The notes under the pieces are model-generated. The model was not told the origin of the DNA. It did no database searches and saw nothing but the letters and a program-made list of their open reading frames with translations. The translations under genes were made by a program, and so were the position numbers. This document shows, in pieces, positions 1 through 9,302 of a DNA stretch of 64,000 nucleotides. Location: positions 62,001 through 126,000 of the forward strand of contig CAKKSC010000004.1 in assembly GCA_919902985.1 (NCBI GenBank), in the 5' to 3' direction. Each line of letters opens with the position of its first letter. The first letter of the stretch is position 1. Source of the DNA: Desulfuromonadales bacterium. GTDB lineage: Bacteria; Desulfobacterota; JAENJC01.

Positions 1-1061
1 TCCTCAATGTCGATCATCTCATGGTTGACCGGCCAGGCAATGCCTGTCGGGCTGAAAAGCCCGGTAGAGAACTTGTTCAAGGCAAATACATACTTATTGT
101 CAGGGCTAACACTTATATGCCCGATCCTGTAGTGAACCGGGAACTCGTCAACAACCTCCAGCTTGTCCAGGTCTGTCTTCACGATGCTGTCTGCCACAAA
201 GCAGCTTGTATACGCATACTTGCCGTTTGTGTCAAACACGTTGTGCAACGGACCGGCTCCGGCAGGGATAACCTTCTTGACAGCAAGCTTTTCAACATCT
301 ATGATGCTGAGCGTTGCGGAGAGCTTGTCCGCGACCTGGATATACCTTCCGAGTGGGTCGGCGTCCGTACCGTGCGGGTTCTTACCAACTGGGATCTCCT
401 TTATGAGCTTGAACGGATTCAGCTCGAAGACACCGACTGTTGAGTGGTAGTAGTTGTTGGAGAAAACATACTGCTTCCTGTCTGCCTTACCGGCCTTCTT
501 GTTTATGTCAAGATAGTCCGGGGCGCTTGGCGCAGGACCCCAGTCTATGACCTGGGTCTTGCCGGTTGCTATATCGGTCTTGGCCATCTTTCCTGTGAGC
601 TCGCCTGTTGAATAAAGGGTCTTTCCGTCAGGTCCGAGTGTGATGTGGTGAATGCCGAACGGGAAAGGCAAAGAAATGAGCCTGTCCAGCATACCCATCT
701 GGAGGTTGATTATCCCGATGGTGTTTGCCCCCTTATCGTTCACATAGAGGTATTTGCCATCAGGCCCTTTGCTGTACGGACCATACCAGCTCTTCATACC
801 TTCGTTTGTAGGTGCGCTGAATGTTGGCTCATGCAGGTCAACACCAACAGGTATATGCCTGTATGTCCTCAAGCTTGGCACACCCATCACAGCCACAGCT
901 CCGTCAACCCCACCTGCGTTATACATGATCATAGGGTCCTGAAGCGGGGCGTCATTTGGAGACGATTCCGTCTCGTGCCAGTCCCTCTCACCCGCCACCG
1001 CAGTGCCGCCAACCATAAGCAGCAGTGCAAGCACTATAAATAATGAATTGCGATATCTCAT
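1..1061 (-). CDS. nosZ: Nitrous-oxide reductase NosZ, Sec-type (clade II-like), partial
   Basis: About 353 N-terminal residues are visible and the C-terminus (last CuZ ligand and CuA domain) lies off the window. NosZ reduces N2O to N2 in the periplasm. The start at 1061 follows an AAGGAGGG site. The first 24 residues are a plain Sec signal peptide without a twin-arginine motif, as in clade II enzymes. Family-typical blocks are present: YLYVNDKGANT, NPHG followed by DKLSATLSIIDV, GPLHNVFD, and HYRIGH followed by ALNKFS. One CuZ position is odd. Where the family has an adjacent His-His pair (DxHH), this protein has DLHEP, so the second His is Glu at residue 78. The gene is transcribed away from the two-component system at 1685. 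The identity is firm and the substitution is seen directly; its effect is inference. Confidence 0.88.
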   Translation of the reverse strand, partial: MRYRNSLFIVLALLLMVGGTAVAGERDWHETESSPNDAPLQDPMIMYNAGGVDGAVAVMGVPSLRTYRHIPVGVDLHEPTFSAPTNEGMKSWYGPYSKGPDGKYLYVNDKGANTIGIINLQMGMLDRLISLPFPFGIHHITLGPDGKTLYSTGELTGKMAKTDIATGKTQVIDWGPAPSAPDYLDINKKAGKADRKQYVFSNNYYHSTVGVFELNPFKLIKEIPVGKNPHGTDADPLGRYIQVADKLSATLSIIDVEKLAVKKVIPAGAGPLHNVFDTNGKYAYTSCFVADSIVKTDLDKLEVVDEFPVHYRIGHISVSPDNKYVFALNKFSTGLFSPTGIAWPVNHEMIDIE

Positions 1062-1234
1062 TTTTCCCTCCTTGTCTTGGATTTTGGGTTAATGTTCCAA
1101 AAACTTTAGCCTCTTGCCTGATGCCATAAAAATCTAAAACCATACCTTCAAAATACTAAAATACCACCTCCTCCCTCTTTATCTTTGTTGGAACCGGAAC
1201 TACCTGCTAATAACGCTCAGAACGATTTGAAATA

Positions 1235-1269
1235 GTTGCCAGGCACAAGCTTTTATTGTACCTGACAAC
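1235..1269. repeat. Hairpin-forming inverted repeat in the nosZ/two-component intergenic region
   Basis: Two 14-base arms (1235-1248, GTTGCCAGGCACAA, and 1256-1269) match as inverted complements at 12 of 14 positions around a 7-base loop. No T-run follows on either strand, so a terminator is unlikely. It lies in the divergent region 170-210 bases upstream of nosZ and could be an operator or a structured leader. Confidence 0.6.
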
Positions 1270-1494
1270 GCACCGAAATAAGGTGTTCAACTTTGGTAGT
1301 TGTTATATAGACCAACGCTTTAAAATTGTCAAGATTTTTTTTAACAGTTAAAGTAAGCTTATAACAAAATGGCCACTGGCCACAAATAGAATATTCCTTT
1401 TTTACGATAAGCATTGCATCTTATATATTATTTCTTATATAATAATTCAAATGATGTGTGGACTGCAACTTCTTAAGTAGTTGTCATCCGGAAA

Positions 1495-1549
1495 CCGAAA
1501 ATCCCCCCTCACCCCCCTTTGGAAAAGGGGGACTTAGGGGGAGTTTCGG
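1495..1549. repeat. Interspersed C-rich/G-rich inverted repeat
   Basis: The left arm has two runs of C ending in CCCTTT. The right arm starts AAAGGGGG and ends with GTTTCGGG, pairing with the left arm over roughly 26 bases with a few mismatches. It is not next to a gene end, so it looks like a short interspersed palindrome rather than a terminator. Confidence 0.6.
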
Positions 1550-1684
1550 GTAGAGACTAAGTAACAATATCGTAACATGACATAGATTGCAACCTGGAAA
1601 AATTAACGTGATAAAATTGCCTGATCCACTAAGCACCGAAGGACAAAGTCCCAGCCAGACAACCAAACAGATCATGGAGGGCGA

Positions 1685-3070
1685 GTGATAGACAAACCTA
1701 AAATCCTTATAGTTGATGATGAACCTCTTATGAGGATAGCAATTATTGATGCCCTTCTTGCAGAGGGTTATGATGTAAAAGGAGTGGGGTCGGGTAAAGA
1801 AGGTAAGAATCTGATTCTCGATAATGGCTACGATGTATTAATTACAGACCTCAGACTGCCTGAAATAGACGGCCTTGAGATACTAAAAACCGTCATGGAG
1901 CATTCTCCAAAAACTAAGGTCATTATGATAACAGCTTACGGCTCGGTCAACACTGCGGTTGAGGCTATTAAACAGGGTGCTTACGATTATCTGACCAAAC
2001 CATTTTCCATGGAAGAACTTTTGATTATAGTCAGGCGTTTGCTGGAGTTTAGAGAGCTGGAATTCGAGAACCGGCAACTGAAAGAAAAGATAGATGAATT
2101 GTGTCATTTTGAGGGAATAATCGGAAGCAACAGCAAGATGAGAGATGTCATGGACAAGATAAAGGTGGTGGCAGAAACTGGGGCCACAATCCTGATTTCA
2201 GGTGAAAGCGGAACAGGAAAGGAACTGATCGCCAACGCCATCCACCACAGCAGCAGAAAAGACAGGCCCTTCATCAAGGTAAGCTGTGCCGCCCTGCCGG
2301 AAAGCCTTTTGGAAACCGAACTTTTTGGGCATGAAAAGGGGGCGTTTACCGGGGCGGTCAAACAAAAAAAGGGCAGATTCGAACTGGCCAATGGCGGGAC
2401 ACTGTTCCTTGATGAAATTGGCGAGATCTCACCTACCGTTCAGGTAAAGCTTCTCAGGGTTCTCCAGGAAAGGCAGTTTGAAAGGGTGGGTGGTACAGAG
2501 ACCATAGATATAGATGTAAGGATTATATGCGCAACCAACAAGGATCTGAAAAAAGAGGTACAGAGAAACGCCTTTAGAGAGGACCTTTATTACAGATTAA
2601 ACGTCGTGCATATCCATGTCCCCTCTTTGAGGGAAAGGAAAGAGGATATTATTCTTCTGGCAAACAGTTTTGTAAAGAAATTCGCTTCACAGAACAACAG
2701 AGAGATAGAAGGTATCTCGCCCGAGACCAGGGAGTTATTACTTAACTACCCCTTCCCTGGAAATGTCAGGGAGTTGGCGCACGCCGTCGAAAGGGCTGTG
2801 ATACTTGGGAACACTAAATATATCCAGCCAAAAGACCTGCCTGAAGATCTCCTGACCTATTACAATGATGCTCTTGGAACGTCAGCGAAATCCCGATATT
2901 CAGAACCATTATCAGAGGCAATAGAGCGTTTTGAAAAGGAATATATAATCAAGACCTTAGAGGCAACGGAAGGGAATAAAACCCTCGCTGCTGAAAAACT
3001 TGGTTTATCCAGAAAGACCCTCTGGATGAAATGCAAAAACCATGGGTTGGTCCAGGACACTGTAATATAA
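1685..3070 (+). CDS. Sigma54-dependent response regulator (NtrC family)
   Basis: This 461-residue regulator activates sigma54 promoters on phosphorylation. Domains in order: receiver (residues 6-120, with phospho-acceptor Asp about 55 in ITDLRLP and a KP near 104); AAA+ domain with Walker A GESGTGKE, the sigma54-contacting GAFTGA loop and Walker B LFLDEIGE; and a C-terminal Fis-type helix-turn-helix ([14 protein letters not shown]). The GTG start at 1685 is set by GGAGG at 1676-1680. The kinase gene begins 21 bases downstream, so the two form a cognate pair. The target genes are not shown by the sequence; nosZ, transcribed divergently, is an obvious candidate. Confidence 0.93.
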   Translation: MIDKPKILIVDDEPLMRIAIIDALLAEGYDVKGVGSGKEGKNLILDNGYDVLITDLRLPEIDGLEILKTVMEHSPKTKVIMITAYGSVNTAVEAIKQGAYDYLTKPFSMEELLIIVRRLLEFRELEFENRQLKEKIDELCHFEGIIGSNSKMRDVMDKIKVVAETGATILISGESGTGKELIANAIHHSSRKDRPFIKVSCAALPESLLETELFGHEKGAFTGAVKQKKGRFELANGGTLFLDEIGEISPTVQVKLLRVLQERQFERVGGTETIDIDVRIICATNKDLKKEVQRNAFREDLYYRLNVVHIHVPSLRERKEDIILLANSFVKKFASQNNREIEGISPETRELLLNYPFPGNVRELAHAVERAVILGNTKYIQPKDLPEDLLTYYNDALGTSAKSRYSEPLSEAIERFEKEYIIKTLEATEGNKTLAAEKLGLSRKTLWMKCKNHGLVQDTVI

Positions 3071-3091
3071 GGATTAAGGTTGAGGTAGATC

Positions 3092-5728
3092 ATGAAAAAT
3101 AAAATGCTAAAGATGGGGATACAGAGAAGGGTTATTACCTCGATCCTTATTGTAAGCATCCTCCCCCTTGTGGCTGGCCTGTATCTTACATATCGGGATG
3201 GGACAACTACTCGCAGGAACTCTATAGGCACGAGTTTCCAGGAGATAGCAAAAGAGACAGCCTACAAGATCGATATGATAATCGAAAAAGAGGTTGACGA
3301 TGTCCAAAGGCTTGCTATTTCGCCTGATGTCAGAGAGGCTGTTTTTCAGACCAGTCAGAATAACGAGGAACTGAATAATTATCTCGGACAGCTCGTTAAT
3401 TATAATGAAAAAGAGATATACAGCCTTACCGTAGTTGATACTGAAGGTAAGTACATAACCGGCGTTGGGACAACAACAAAAAGAAACTACAGTAACGAAA
3501 AATGGTTTATAGAGGCGTTCAATGCCGGCAGGGGGAAGGTGTCTGTTGGTAATTTAGAGTTTAATAAGATATCCGAAGTGTATATTATAAGCATCGCTGC
3601 ACCTGTCATGGATAATTTAAAGGCCATGGGTGTAGTTGTAATAAAATACAATATTGATAATCTCCTTGAAGTCATTACCAACGTGAGGATTGAAAAGACC
3701 GGCCACGCAAACCTTGTAGATTCCTCAGGCACAATAATCATGTGTCCGATCTTCCCCCCACGCAGTCACCAGATAAACCCCGGCCTCCTTAACATAATAA
3801 AAAACACAAAACCAGGATGGGGAACAGCAGAGGATGATGCCCATGGCGGGGAAAACTCAATTATCGGCTTTGCCCCCGTTAACTCTACTTTGGATCCAGA
3901 TAATGGCTGGTTTGATGGACATACATGGCACATCTTCATAAGACAAAACCCTGATGAGACATACGAACCTATTTATTCTCTCGTCATCCAGATATCTATA
4001 TTCGGCTCTGCACTTATAATATTACTGTCTCTCGCTGGAGTATATGCAACCAGGAAAATCGTCAGACCGATTAATCAGCTATATGAGGGAGTGGGGCGTA
4101 TAGGGCAGGGGGACCTTGACTATCGTCTCAACATAAAGACCAATGACGAGATAGAAAAACTGGCGGATGAATTTAATCTCATGGCAGGGAAGCTTCAAGA
4201 GACCTACTCCAAACTCGAAAACAGGACGACGGAACTTGAGACATCGGAAGAAAGATACAAAGACCTTATTGAAAACTCACCCGAGATGATACACTCTGTT
4301 GATTCTAACAGGTTCTTTGTAGGGGTGAATAAAACGGAACTCGATATACTTGGCTATACCCTTGACGAAATGATGCAGATGAGGATAGAGGACATCATGC
4401 CTGAGGAGTTCAAATGCCAGGGCATAAACCACATTGCAACATCAAGAGATAAAGGTGTCAGCACTATAGAGGGACAATTTATTTCAAAGGATAGTAGAAG
4501 AATCGATGTGGAGATTACAGCTACTGCTTGTTACCACCCGCTAACAGGTGAATTTGTCAGAACAAGGGCGTTTGTAAGGGACATTACGGACAGGAAGAAG
4601 CTGGAGATGCAGTTGAAAGAATACTACGAAATCCTGGAGCAGAAGGTGCAGGACAGGACGAGGGAGTTGAAACAGACCAAGGATTATCTTGAAAACCTTC
4701 TTGAAACAGCAAACGATGTTATTTATACGCTAAATCCAGATGGGATAGTTACTTATGTCAACAAAAAGATAGAGGAGTGGGGCTACACTAAAGATGAGCT
4801 GATTGGGAAATCCTTTTTGACCGTCTTTTCAAAGGTACATAAGGGTGAGAGGTTTAAAAAGACAGTACGGGATGGGATAAAACAGACTTACGGAGTAGAG
4901 GTTGTAAGCAAAACAGGTGAGCCGAAATATGCAATATTAAGCATTTCACCTATCAGGGAGAACAACGGAATAATAACAGAGGTATTAGGCATAGCTAAGG
5001 ATATAACAGATCAGAAAATGCTCGAAAAGCAGGTAGCAGATACGGAGAAGATGTCAGCCATCGGACAGCTTGCTGCAGGAGTCGCTCATGAAGTAAATAA
5101 CCCTCTCGGCGGGATATTAAACTGCCTTTATAATCTCAGGAAAAATGAATTCTCGGAGGAAAAGGAGGAAGAGTATTACATGGCCATGGAGGATGGCATC
5201 CACAGGGTCAAGAAGATCGTCAGCCAGTTGCTTGACTTTTCTCAGCAGCATGAACCTGAATTCACTTATGAGGATATAAATACCCTGGTAGAAAATGTCT
5301 TCTTCCTGATGAACTGCACCTTTTCCAAGAACGGGATCACTTTTAAAAAGAAACTCTCCCCACGCCTTCCAAAGCTATTTATAGATAAGCACAAGATATC
5401 ACAGGTATTAACCAATATACTCATAAATGCTGTTCAGGCAACAAAAGAGAAGGGACAGATAACCGTCCGGACAACACATAAGGAAGGCTGGTGCATAATA
5501 GATATTGCTGATTCCGGCCCAGGAATCCCGGAAGATATTTTCCCCAAGATATTCGACCCGTTCTTTACAACAAAAGACGTTGGAGAGGGCACAGGTCTTG
5601 GTCTTTCGGTAAGCAGGGGTATAATAGAGATGCACAACGGGAAGATAGATGTTAAGAGCACGGCTGGCGTCGGCGCTATCTTTACTATTAAACTCCCTAT
5701 TGCCTCACCGCAACATCCGGCAGTTTAA
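3092..5728 (+). CDS. Membrane sensor histidine kinase with Cache, HAMP and two PAS domains
   Basis: This 878-residue kinase is the partner of the upstream NtrC-type regulator. Order: transmembrane helix (about 15-30), periplasmic dCache-like sensor (to about 295), second transmembrane helix (about 300-322), HAMP, two PAS domains (about 390-500 and 535-645), HisKA with the phospho-acceptor in GVAHEVNNP (His about 667), and HATPase with N, G1 (DSGPGIP) and G2 (GEGTGLGLS) boxes. The large periplasmic domain suggests sensing of a small extracytoplasmic ligand. The gene ends 6 bases from the convergent Hsp70-like gene, with no terminator visible in between. Confidence 0.93.
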   Translation: MKNKMLKMGIQRRVITSILIVSILPLVAGLYLTYRDGTTTRRNSIGTSFQEIAKETAYKIDMIIEKEVDDVQRLAISPDVREAVFQTSQNNEELNNYLGQLVNYNEKEIYSLTVVDTEGKYITGVGTTTKRNYSNEKWFIEAFNAGRGKVSVGNLEFNKISEVYIISIAAPVMDNLKAMGVVVIKYNIDNLLEVITNVRIEKTGHANLVDSSGTIIMCPIFPPRSHQINPGLLNIIKNTKPGWGTAEDDAHGGENSIIGFAPVNSTLDPDNGWFDGHTWHIFIRQNPDETYEPIYSLVIQISIFGSALIILLSLAGVYATRKIVRPINQLYEGVGRIGQGDLDYRLNIKTNDEIEKLADEFNLMAGKLQETYSKLENRTTELETSEERYKDLIENSPEMIHSVDSNRFFVGVNKTELDILGYTLDEMMQMRIEDIMPEEFKCQGINHIATSRDKGVSTIEGQFISKDSRRIDVEITATACYHPLTGEFVRTRAFVRDITDRKKLEMQLKEYYEILEQKVQDRTRELKQTKDYLENLLETANDVIYTLNPDGIVTYVNKKIEEWGYTKDELIGKSFLTVFSKVHKGERFKKTVRDGIKQTYGVEVVSKTGEPKYAILSISPIRENNGIITEVLGIAKDITDQKMLEKQVADTEKMSAIGQLAAGVAHEVNNPLGGILNCLYNLRKNEFSEEKEEEYYMAMEDGIHRVKKIVSQLLDFSQQHEPEFTYEDINTLVENVFFLMNCTFSKNGITFKKKLSPRLPKLFIDKHKISQVLTNILINAVQATKEKGQITVRTTHKEGWCIIDIADSGPGIPEDIFPKIFDPFFTTKDVGEGTGLGLSVSRGIIEMHNGKIDVKSTAGVGAIFTIKLPIASPQHPAV

Positions 5729-5734
5729 CCCTAT

Positions 5735-8410
5735 TTACTGGAGCCTTAATCCGGTTTCAATAACCCTGTTTTGGTCCCCATATATCAAAGATAGATGGCC
5801 GGTTTCATTGACATGTATTTGTATGTCAACCTCGCTGTTCACCTTTGCTTCAAACGGCAGAGTTACTGTCTTTAATCCTGTCAATGTAACATCCCTGGTC
5901 TGATTAAGCTCCTGTGTTATGAATTCAATACCGGATTCCGCTACCCACCTCCTGGCTATTATGTTCTCAGGGACCTCGAACAATTCAAGGGACAACTCAT
6001 TCTGAATACCCAGTTTACACGCCGGTCTTATCTTGAAGGTCTTCTTAATGGGGAGAAGCTCCCCTTTCTCAAGGACAATGCTGTATGAATATGGGACATC
6101 CTTATCGTCAGTCACGTAACGAACGGCATAAGCCATACTGAGATGCCTATCGGTGACAGCTTTCGTCCCATAAACGGCAGCCCCAAGGGCTACAGCAGAA
6201 AGGGGGCTGTGATCATAAATAAGATTCTGCCTACTGAGTTTAGGGAATATATATTCTATCTTCTCCCTGAAAGATGGGATCTGGGAGGACCCCCCGGTCA
6301 TAAGAACGCCCTCTATCTTATCTTTTTTTAATCCAACTTTTTCAGCTCTTTTAAGCACATTAGATATATTACGGTCTACGACCTTATAAAAATCATGTTG
6401 TTCGAGAAGCTCTTCCAGTTCCTCGCGAGTTATAGTGCCAATATAACCACCTTCCAATTCAAATGGGACATCCTTCCTTTTGGAAAGATCGATCTTGATC
6501 TCCTCTGCAAGGACCAAAAGCCTGTGTTGGGTCGCATCGGTCAACGGCAGCCCGGCTTTTATTGCCAGATGTTCCCGAAGCCAGTTGTCTATGTCATGAC
6601 CTCCCAGCATCTGGGCCCTGTCCTGCTTGGCGACGACATGGGCCAAGCCGGTATTTACCCTGATTATCATAATGTTCAGGGTACTCCCGCCAAAGTCTAT
6701 AATCATAATTACCTTGTCTCTGTTTTCAACCACCTGATAACCTATTGCCGCCGCAAGTGGTTCTTCTATAAATTCGATATTAACTCCCCGGATAGTCTTC
6801 TCCACTATCTCTCTCATCGCCTTTTTATAATACTGGAACCCCACAGGAACGGTAATATAGATGATGTCCGCCATATTCCTTGAGACTATCGAAAACCACC
6901 CTCCGCTCACAGTCGCTTTTTTCAGGTGTTGGTAAAGGATCCGGAAAAACCTTTCCATATGGACCTTCCCCTTCGGGTTCCCTTCCAGAAGCATCTGTTT
7001 AATGTTTATCAGAGGGTTTTCCTCGATAACTTCGGCGCCTATGCTGTTTGTCTCGGAACTCAGGATTGTAGGTATTACATAAGCCGAATCATATTTTTTG
7101 CATACAGAGGGTAAAACTATAAACTCCGGCTGTTCATCCCCCTTCTTCCTCATGATAACCGTATTTGTGGCGCCTACGTCTATTGATATGAAATTGTTCA
7201 CTACTGGAGCGGCATAGACTTCCTGACTCTGAGAGACAGGCAGAATGCCTGCTCCAACAGGGTGTACCTCCTTTAAGAATACCGGCCTCTCTATCTCTCT
7301 CCCGTGGAAGATCTCCTGCAACGTTTCCAGATGTGCCACTGCCGTTCGAACCGAGTCCCTCAATCTTTTTGGCTGTATCCAGATATGGGTGTATGGCTTC
7401 AGGGCTTCTATAAAGCGGATATCGTTTAATCGCGCCCCGAATTTATCTATCTCGGCAGATAATATATCCGAGTATTTCTCCCTGGAGAACCTTCTCTTTT
7501 TTGACTCCTTGATCCCGGGCTCCTCGGCTGAAAGCATATAATCAACAACATCTACGGCCTCTATATCCTCCATCCACTTTCTGACAGTAAAGAAGTTCAG
7601 GGCCTGCTGAATTGCATCCATAAGGAGTACAGAATATTCCCGCGTCTTCGGAATCTCCACGATGACCTCAATTAATGCATGCTCTCTGGCGAACGGGTCC
7701 TTTATTACTATTGCAGCTTTATACGCATCTGTTAGCGCCCGCCTGTAAATATCCGGGAATTCTCCAGTCTTTCTAAGTTCATTAGCAATAAACAGAAGGA
7801 CATACTTCCTGTAATAAGGCTCTTCAATGAGCGCAGTAGCATCAATAGCAAGCGAGACGGCTTCCAAATATAAATCGAGGAAGACCCCCACTTTCGGAAG
7901 CTCACTGGCGACCCCGAGAAGTGTATATCTTCTGTAAAAAGAATAATCGCAGGTCTTTGGCAACTGCCTGGCTATGAAATCAAGAGATGGTTTTTCATAG
8001 CGGGGTTTATCCGGGAGGTTAAGGGCCAGCCTCCATGCATGGAGGCGGAGATTCGCAAATCCTTCTGTCTTTGGGAGCTCATGGGCAATCCTGACGAGCT
8101 CATTTATCCGATACTGGCCTTCCTTGACGGCATCGGCCGCTACGATCACGGCCTCCATAGCCTTTAAATATAATTGCTCGAAGGGATCAGTCCGGGGGAT
8201 GTCTTTTACGAAATCAAGGAGGGCGCTCCTGTGTGCTGATGGGTCGTCAATCCTGTTTATCAGATCCAGACCCTGCTCAAAGAAATCAATATATTCGGTA
8301 TTCTTAGGGATCTCCCTTAAAATACTAATAAGAGACGATCTGGAGGCTGGCTGGTCTGCTGAATCTCTTATGCCATTAAGGGTCTGCCTTATTCGTTCTA
8401 TATTTATCAT
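5735..8410 (-). CDS. Hsp70/actin-fold ATPase with N-terminal helical repeat array
   Basis: This 891-residue protein is far from ordinary DnaK. Residues about 30-275 are seven degenerate repeats of about 40 residues, each carrying a (L/I)-P-K-T-like turn (near residues 34, 71, 112, 150, 171, 212 and 253) followed by paired helices rich in Leu/Ala/Tyr. After a charged linker, an Hsp70-type nucleotide-binding domain starts with SIDVGATNTV (about 409), followed by IIDFGGSTLNI and GVLMTGGSSQIP as phosphate and adenosine motifs. A beta-rich C-terminal region resembles an Hsp70 substrate-binding domain. There is no signal peptide. It is the last gene of the operon, 7 bases after the radical SAM gene. 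It is probably a specialised chaperone, with an unknown client. Confidence 0.8.
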   Translation of the reverse strand: MINIERIRQTLNGIRDSADQPASRSSLISILREIPKNTEYIDFFEQGLDLINRIDDPSAHRSALLDFVKDIPRTDPFEQLYLKAMEAVIVAADAVKEGQYRINELVRIAHELPKTEGFANLRLHAWRLALNLPDKPRYEKPSLDFIARQLPKTCDYSFYRRYTLLGVASELPKVGVFLDLYLEAVSLAIDATALIEEPYYRKYVLLFIANELRKTGEFPDIYRRALTDAYKAAIVIKDPFAREHALIEVIVEIPKTREYSVLLMDAIQQALNFFTVRKWMEDIEAVDVVDYMLSAEEPGIKESKKRRFSREKYSDILSAEIDKFGARLNDIRFIEALKPYTHIWIQPKRLRDSVRTAVAHLETLQEIFHGREIERPVFLKEVHPVGAGILPVSQSQEVYAAPVVNNFISIDVGATNTVIMRKKGDEQPEFIVLPSVCKKYDSAYVIPTILSSETNSIGAEVIEENPLINIKQMLLEGNPKGKVHMERFFRILYQHLKKATVSGGWFSIVSRNMADIIYITVPVGFQYYKKAMREIVEKTIRGVNIEFIEEPLAAAIGYQVVENRDKVIMIIDFGGSTLNIMIIRVNTGLAHVVAKQDRAQMLGGHDIDNWLREHLAIKAGLPLTDATQHRLLVLAEEIKIDLSKRKDVPFELEGGYIGTITREELEELLEQHDFYKVVDRNISNVLKRAEKVGLKKDKIEGVLMTGGSSQIPSFREKIEYIFPKLSRQNLIYDHSPLSAVALGAAVYGTKAVTDRHLSMAYAVRYVTDDKDVPYSYSIVLEKGELLPIKKTFKIRPACKLGIQNELSLELFEVPENIIARRWVAESGIEFITQELNQTRDVTLTGLKTVTLPFEAKVNSEVDIQIHVNETGHLSLIYGDQNRVIETGLRLQ

Positions 8411-8417
8411 CTTTCAT

Positions 8418-8990
8418 TCAGTGCAAAATATTTATTCTGCTGAAACCTGTCTCCTTTATCATGCCGTCACTCTCAATAATGACCTCAACCTTCCCCTGCA
8501 TGTAGAAGTCAGCAAGTCCATAGCAGTCAGTCAAGAAATGGAACCTCTGGTTCGTTGAGCCCCTTGCCAGGAGGCTCTTCTCTTTTTTTTCGTCTTCATA
8601 AGCTCCGTCTATCAGTACATCAATATATGGCAGGGACAGATATAAAGACGGCATCTTCAATATCTCCTCATATGTGAAACCGGTATATACAACCGTATTA
8701 AGATTATAAACTTCCTTGGCGACCTTAAGCAGGCAGATGAGACCGTCCGGCTGCAGAAACGGCTCTCCTCCGCTCACGGTAATCCCCTCGACTCCAGCAG
8801 AATGGAACCTGCTGAATATCTCTTCAACACTCAATGATTCACGGATTTCTAATGGGTGGGTGTCTGGATTGAAGCAATCGGGGCAACCCCTGGTGCACCC
8901 CTGAAAAAATATGACCATCCTGGAGCCAGGTCCGTTTACCCTGGATGACGGCAGCACGGCATGTACGTTCAAAGATAATTTGCTAATCAC
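8418..8990 (-). CDS. Radical SAM activating enzyme (NrdG/PflA-like)
   Basis: At 190 residues this is a short radical SAM protein of the glycyl-radical/anaerobic ribonucleotide reductase activase type. GPGSR is followed by the 4Fe-4S motif CTRGCPDC (CX3CX2C, about residues 32-39) and the SAM-binding GGEP segment. The GTG start overlaps no neighbour and lies 6 bases after the DUF2997 stop. No glycyl-radical enzyme or NrdD gene is in the window, so its substrate is open; proximity suggests it acts within this operon. NrdG itself is an alternative, but the company of DUF1257/DUF2997 argues for a dedicated role. Confidence 0.8.
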   Translation of the reverse strand: MISKLSLNVHAVLPSSRVNGPGSRMVIFFQGCTRGCPDCFNPDTHPLEIRESLSVEEIFSRFHSAGVEGITVSGGEPFLQPDGLICLLKVAKEVYNLNTVVYTGFTYEEILKMPSLYLSLPYIDVLIDGAYEDEKKEKSLLARGSTNQRFHFLTDCYGLADFYMQGKVEVIIESDGMIKETGFSRINILH

Positions 8991-8996
8991 TGCGGC

Positions 8997-9179
8997 TCAC
9001 CGGTCTGTCTCTATATTTATTCGAGCAGCTGTGTCAAATTCGTCTTTTTCAATAAAACTTTCGACCTTGCCTAACACCTTCGAAAGATGCTGCGCCACTT
9101 CCTTGCAATCAGTGAATACGGTTGAATCTATCTCAACCTTTCCGTCAGGGGTTATCCTTACTCTGATCTCACGATCCAT
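8997..9179 (-). CDS. DUF2997 family small protein
   Basis: This 60-residue protein opens with a beta-hairpin-like stretch (REIRVRITPDGKVEI) and continues with an amphipathic helix around residues 25-45, the typical shape of DUF2997 proteins. It has no cysteine motif except one Cys near residue 25 and no membrane segment. In other genomes DUF2997 genes accompany DUF1257 (Ycf35-like) genes and Ycf46-like AAA ATPases, which is the arrangement here. Its function is unknown. A hairpin lies just upstream (9202-9254). Confidence 0.72.
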   Translation of the reverse strand: MDREIRVRITPDGKVEIDSTVFTDCKEVAQHLSKVLGKVESFIEKDEFDTAARINIETDR

Positions 9180-9201
9180 GAAGCATCTCCTGCGCCTTTT
9201 T

Positions 9202-9254
9202 AGGGGCCGTTACGAAATAACCATTACATTTCCAACCCTTTCGTTACGGCCCCT
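9202..9254 (-). repeat. Long hairpin between the DUF1257 and DUF2997 genes
   Basis: Arms of 16 bases (9202-9217 and 9239-9254) pair at 15 of 16 positions around a 21-base loop. On the transcribed strand the hairpin is followed by A residues, not T, so it is not a standard terminator. It sits 23 bases before the DUF2997 start and could process or stabilise the operon mRNA, or be an interspersed repeat. The 123-base gap holds nothing else. Confidence 0.65.
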
Positions 9255-9302
9255 TATGCCGATCACTGTATTGCGATGTTACAGTTGTTTTTTTACAACG
9301 GC

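Larger units (their letters stand above)
1062..1684. other. Divergent intergenic region between nosZ and the NtrC-type regulator
   Basis: This 623-base AT-rich stretch has no credible gene. It holds the inverted repeat at 1235-1269 and a C-rich/G-rich inverted repeat at 1495-1549, and it must contain the promoters of both flanking units. I looked for clear FNR boxes (TTGAT-N4-ATCAA) and sigma54 boxes (TGGCAC-N5-TTGC) and found no convincing match. Confidence 0.6.
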
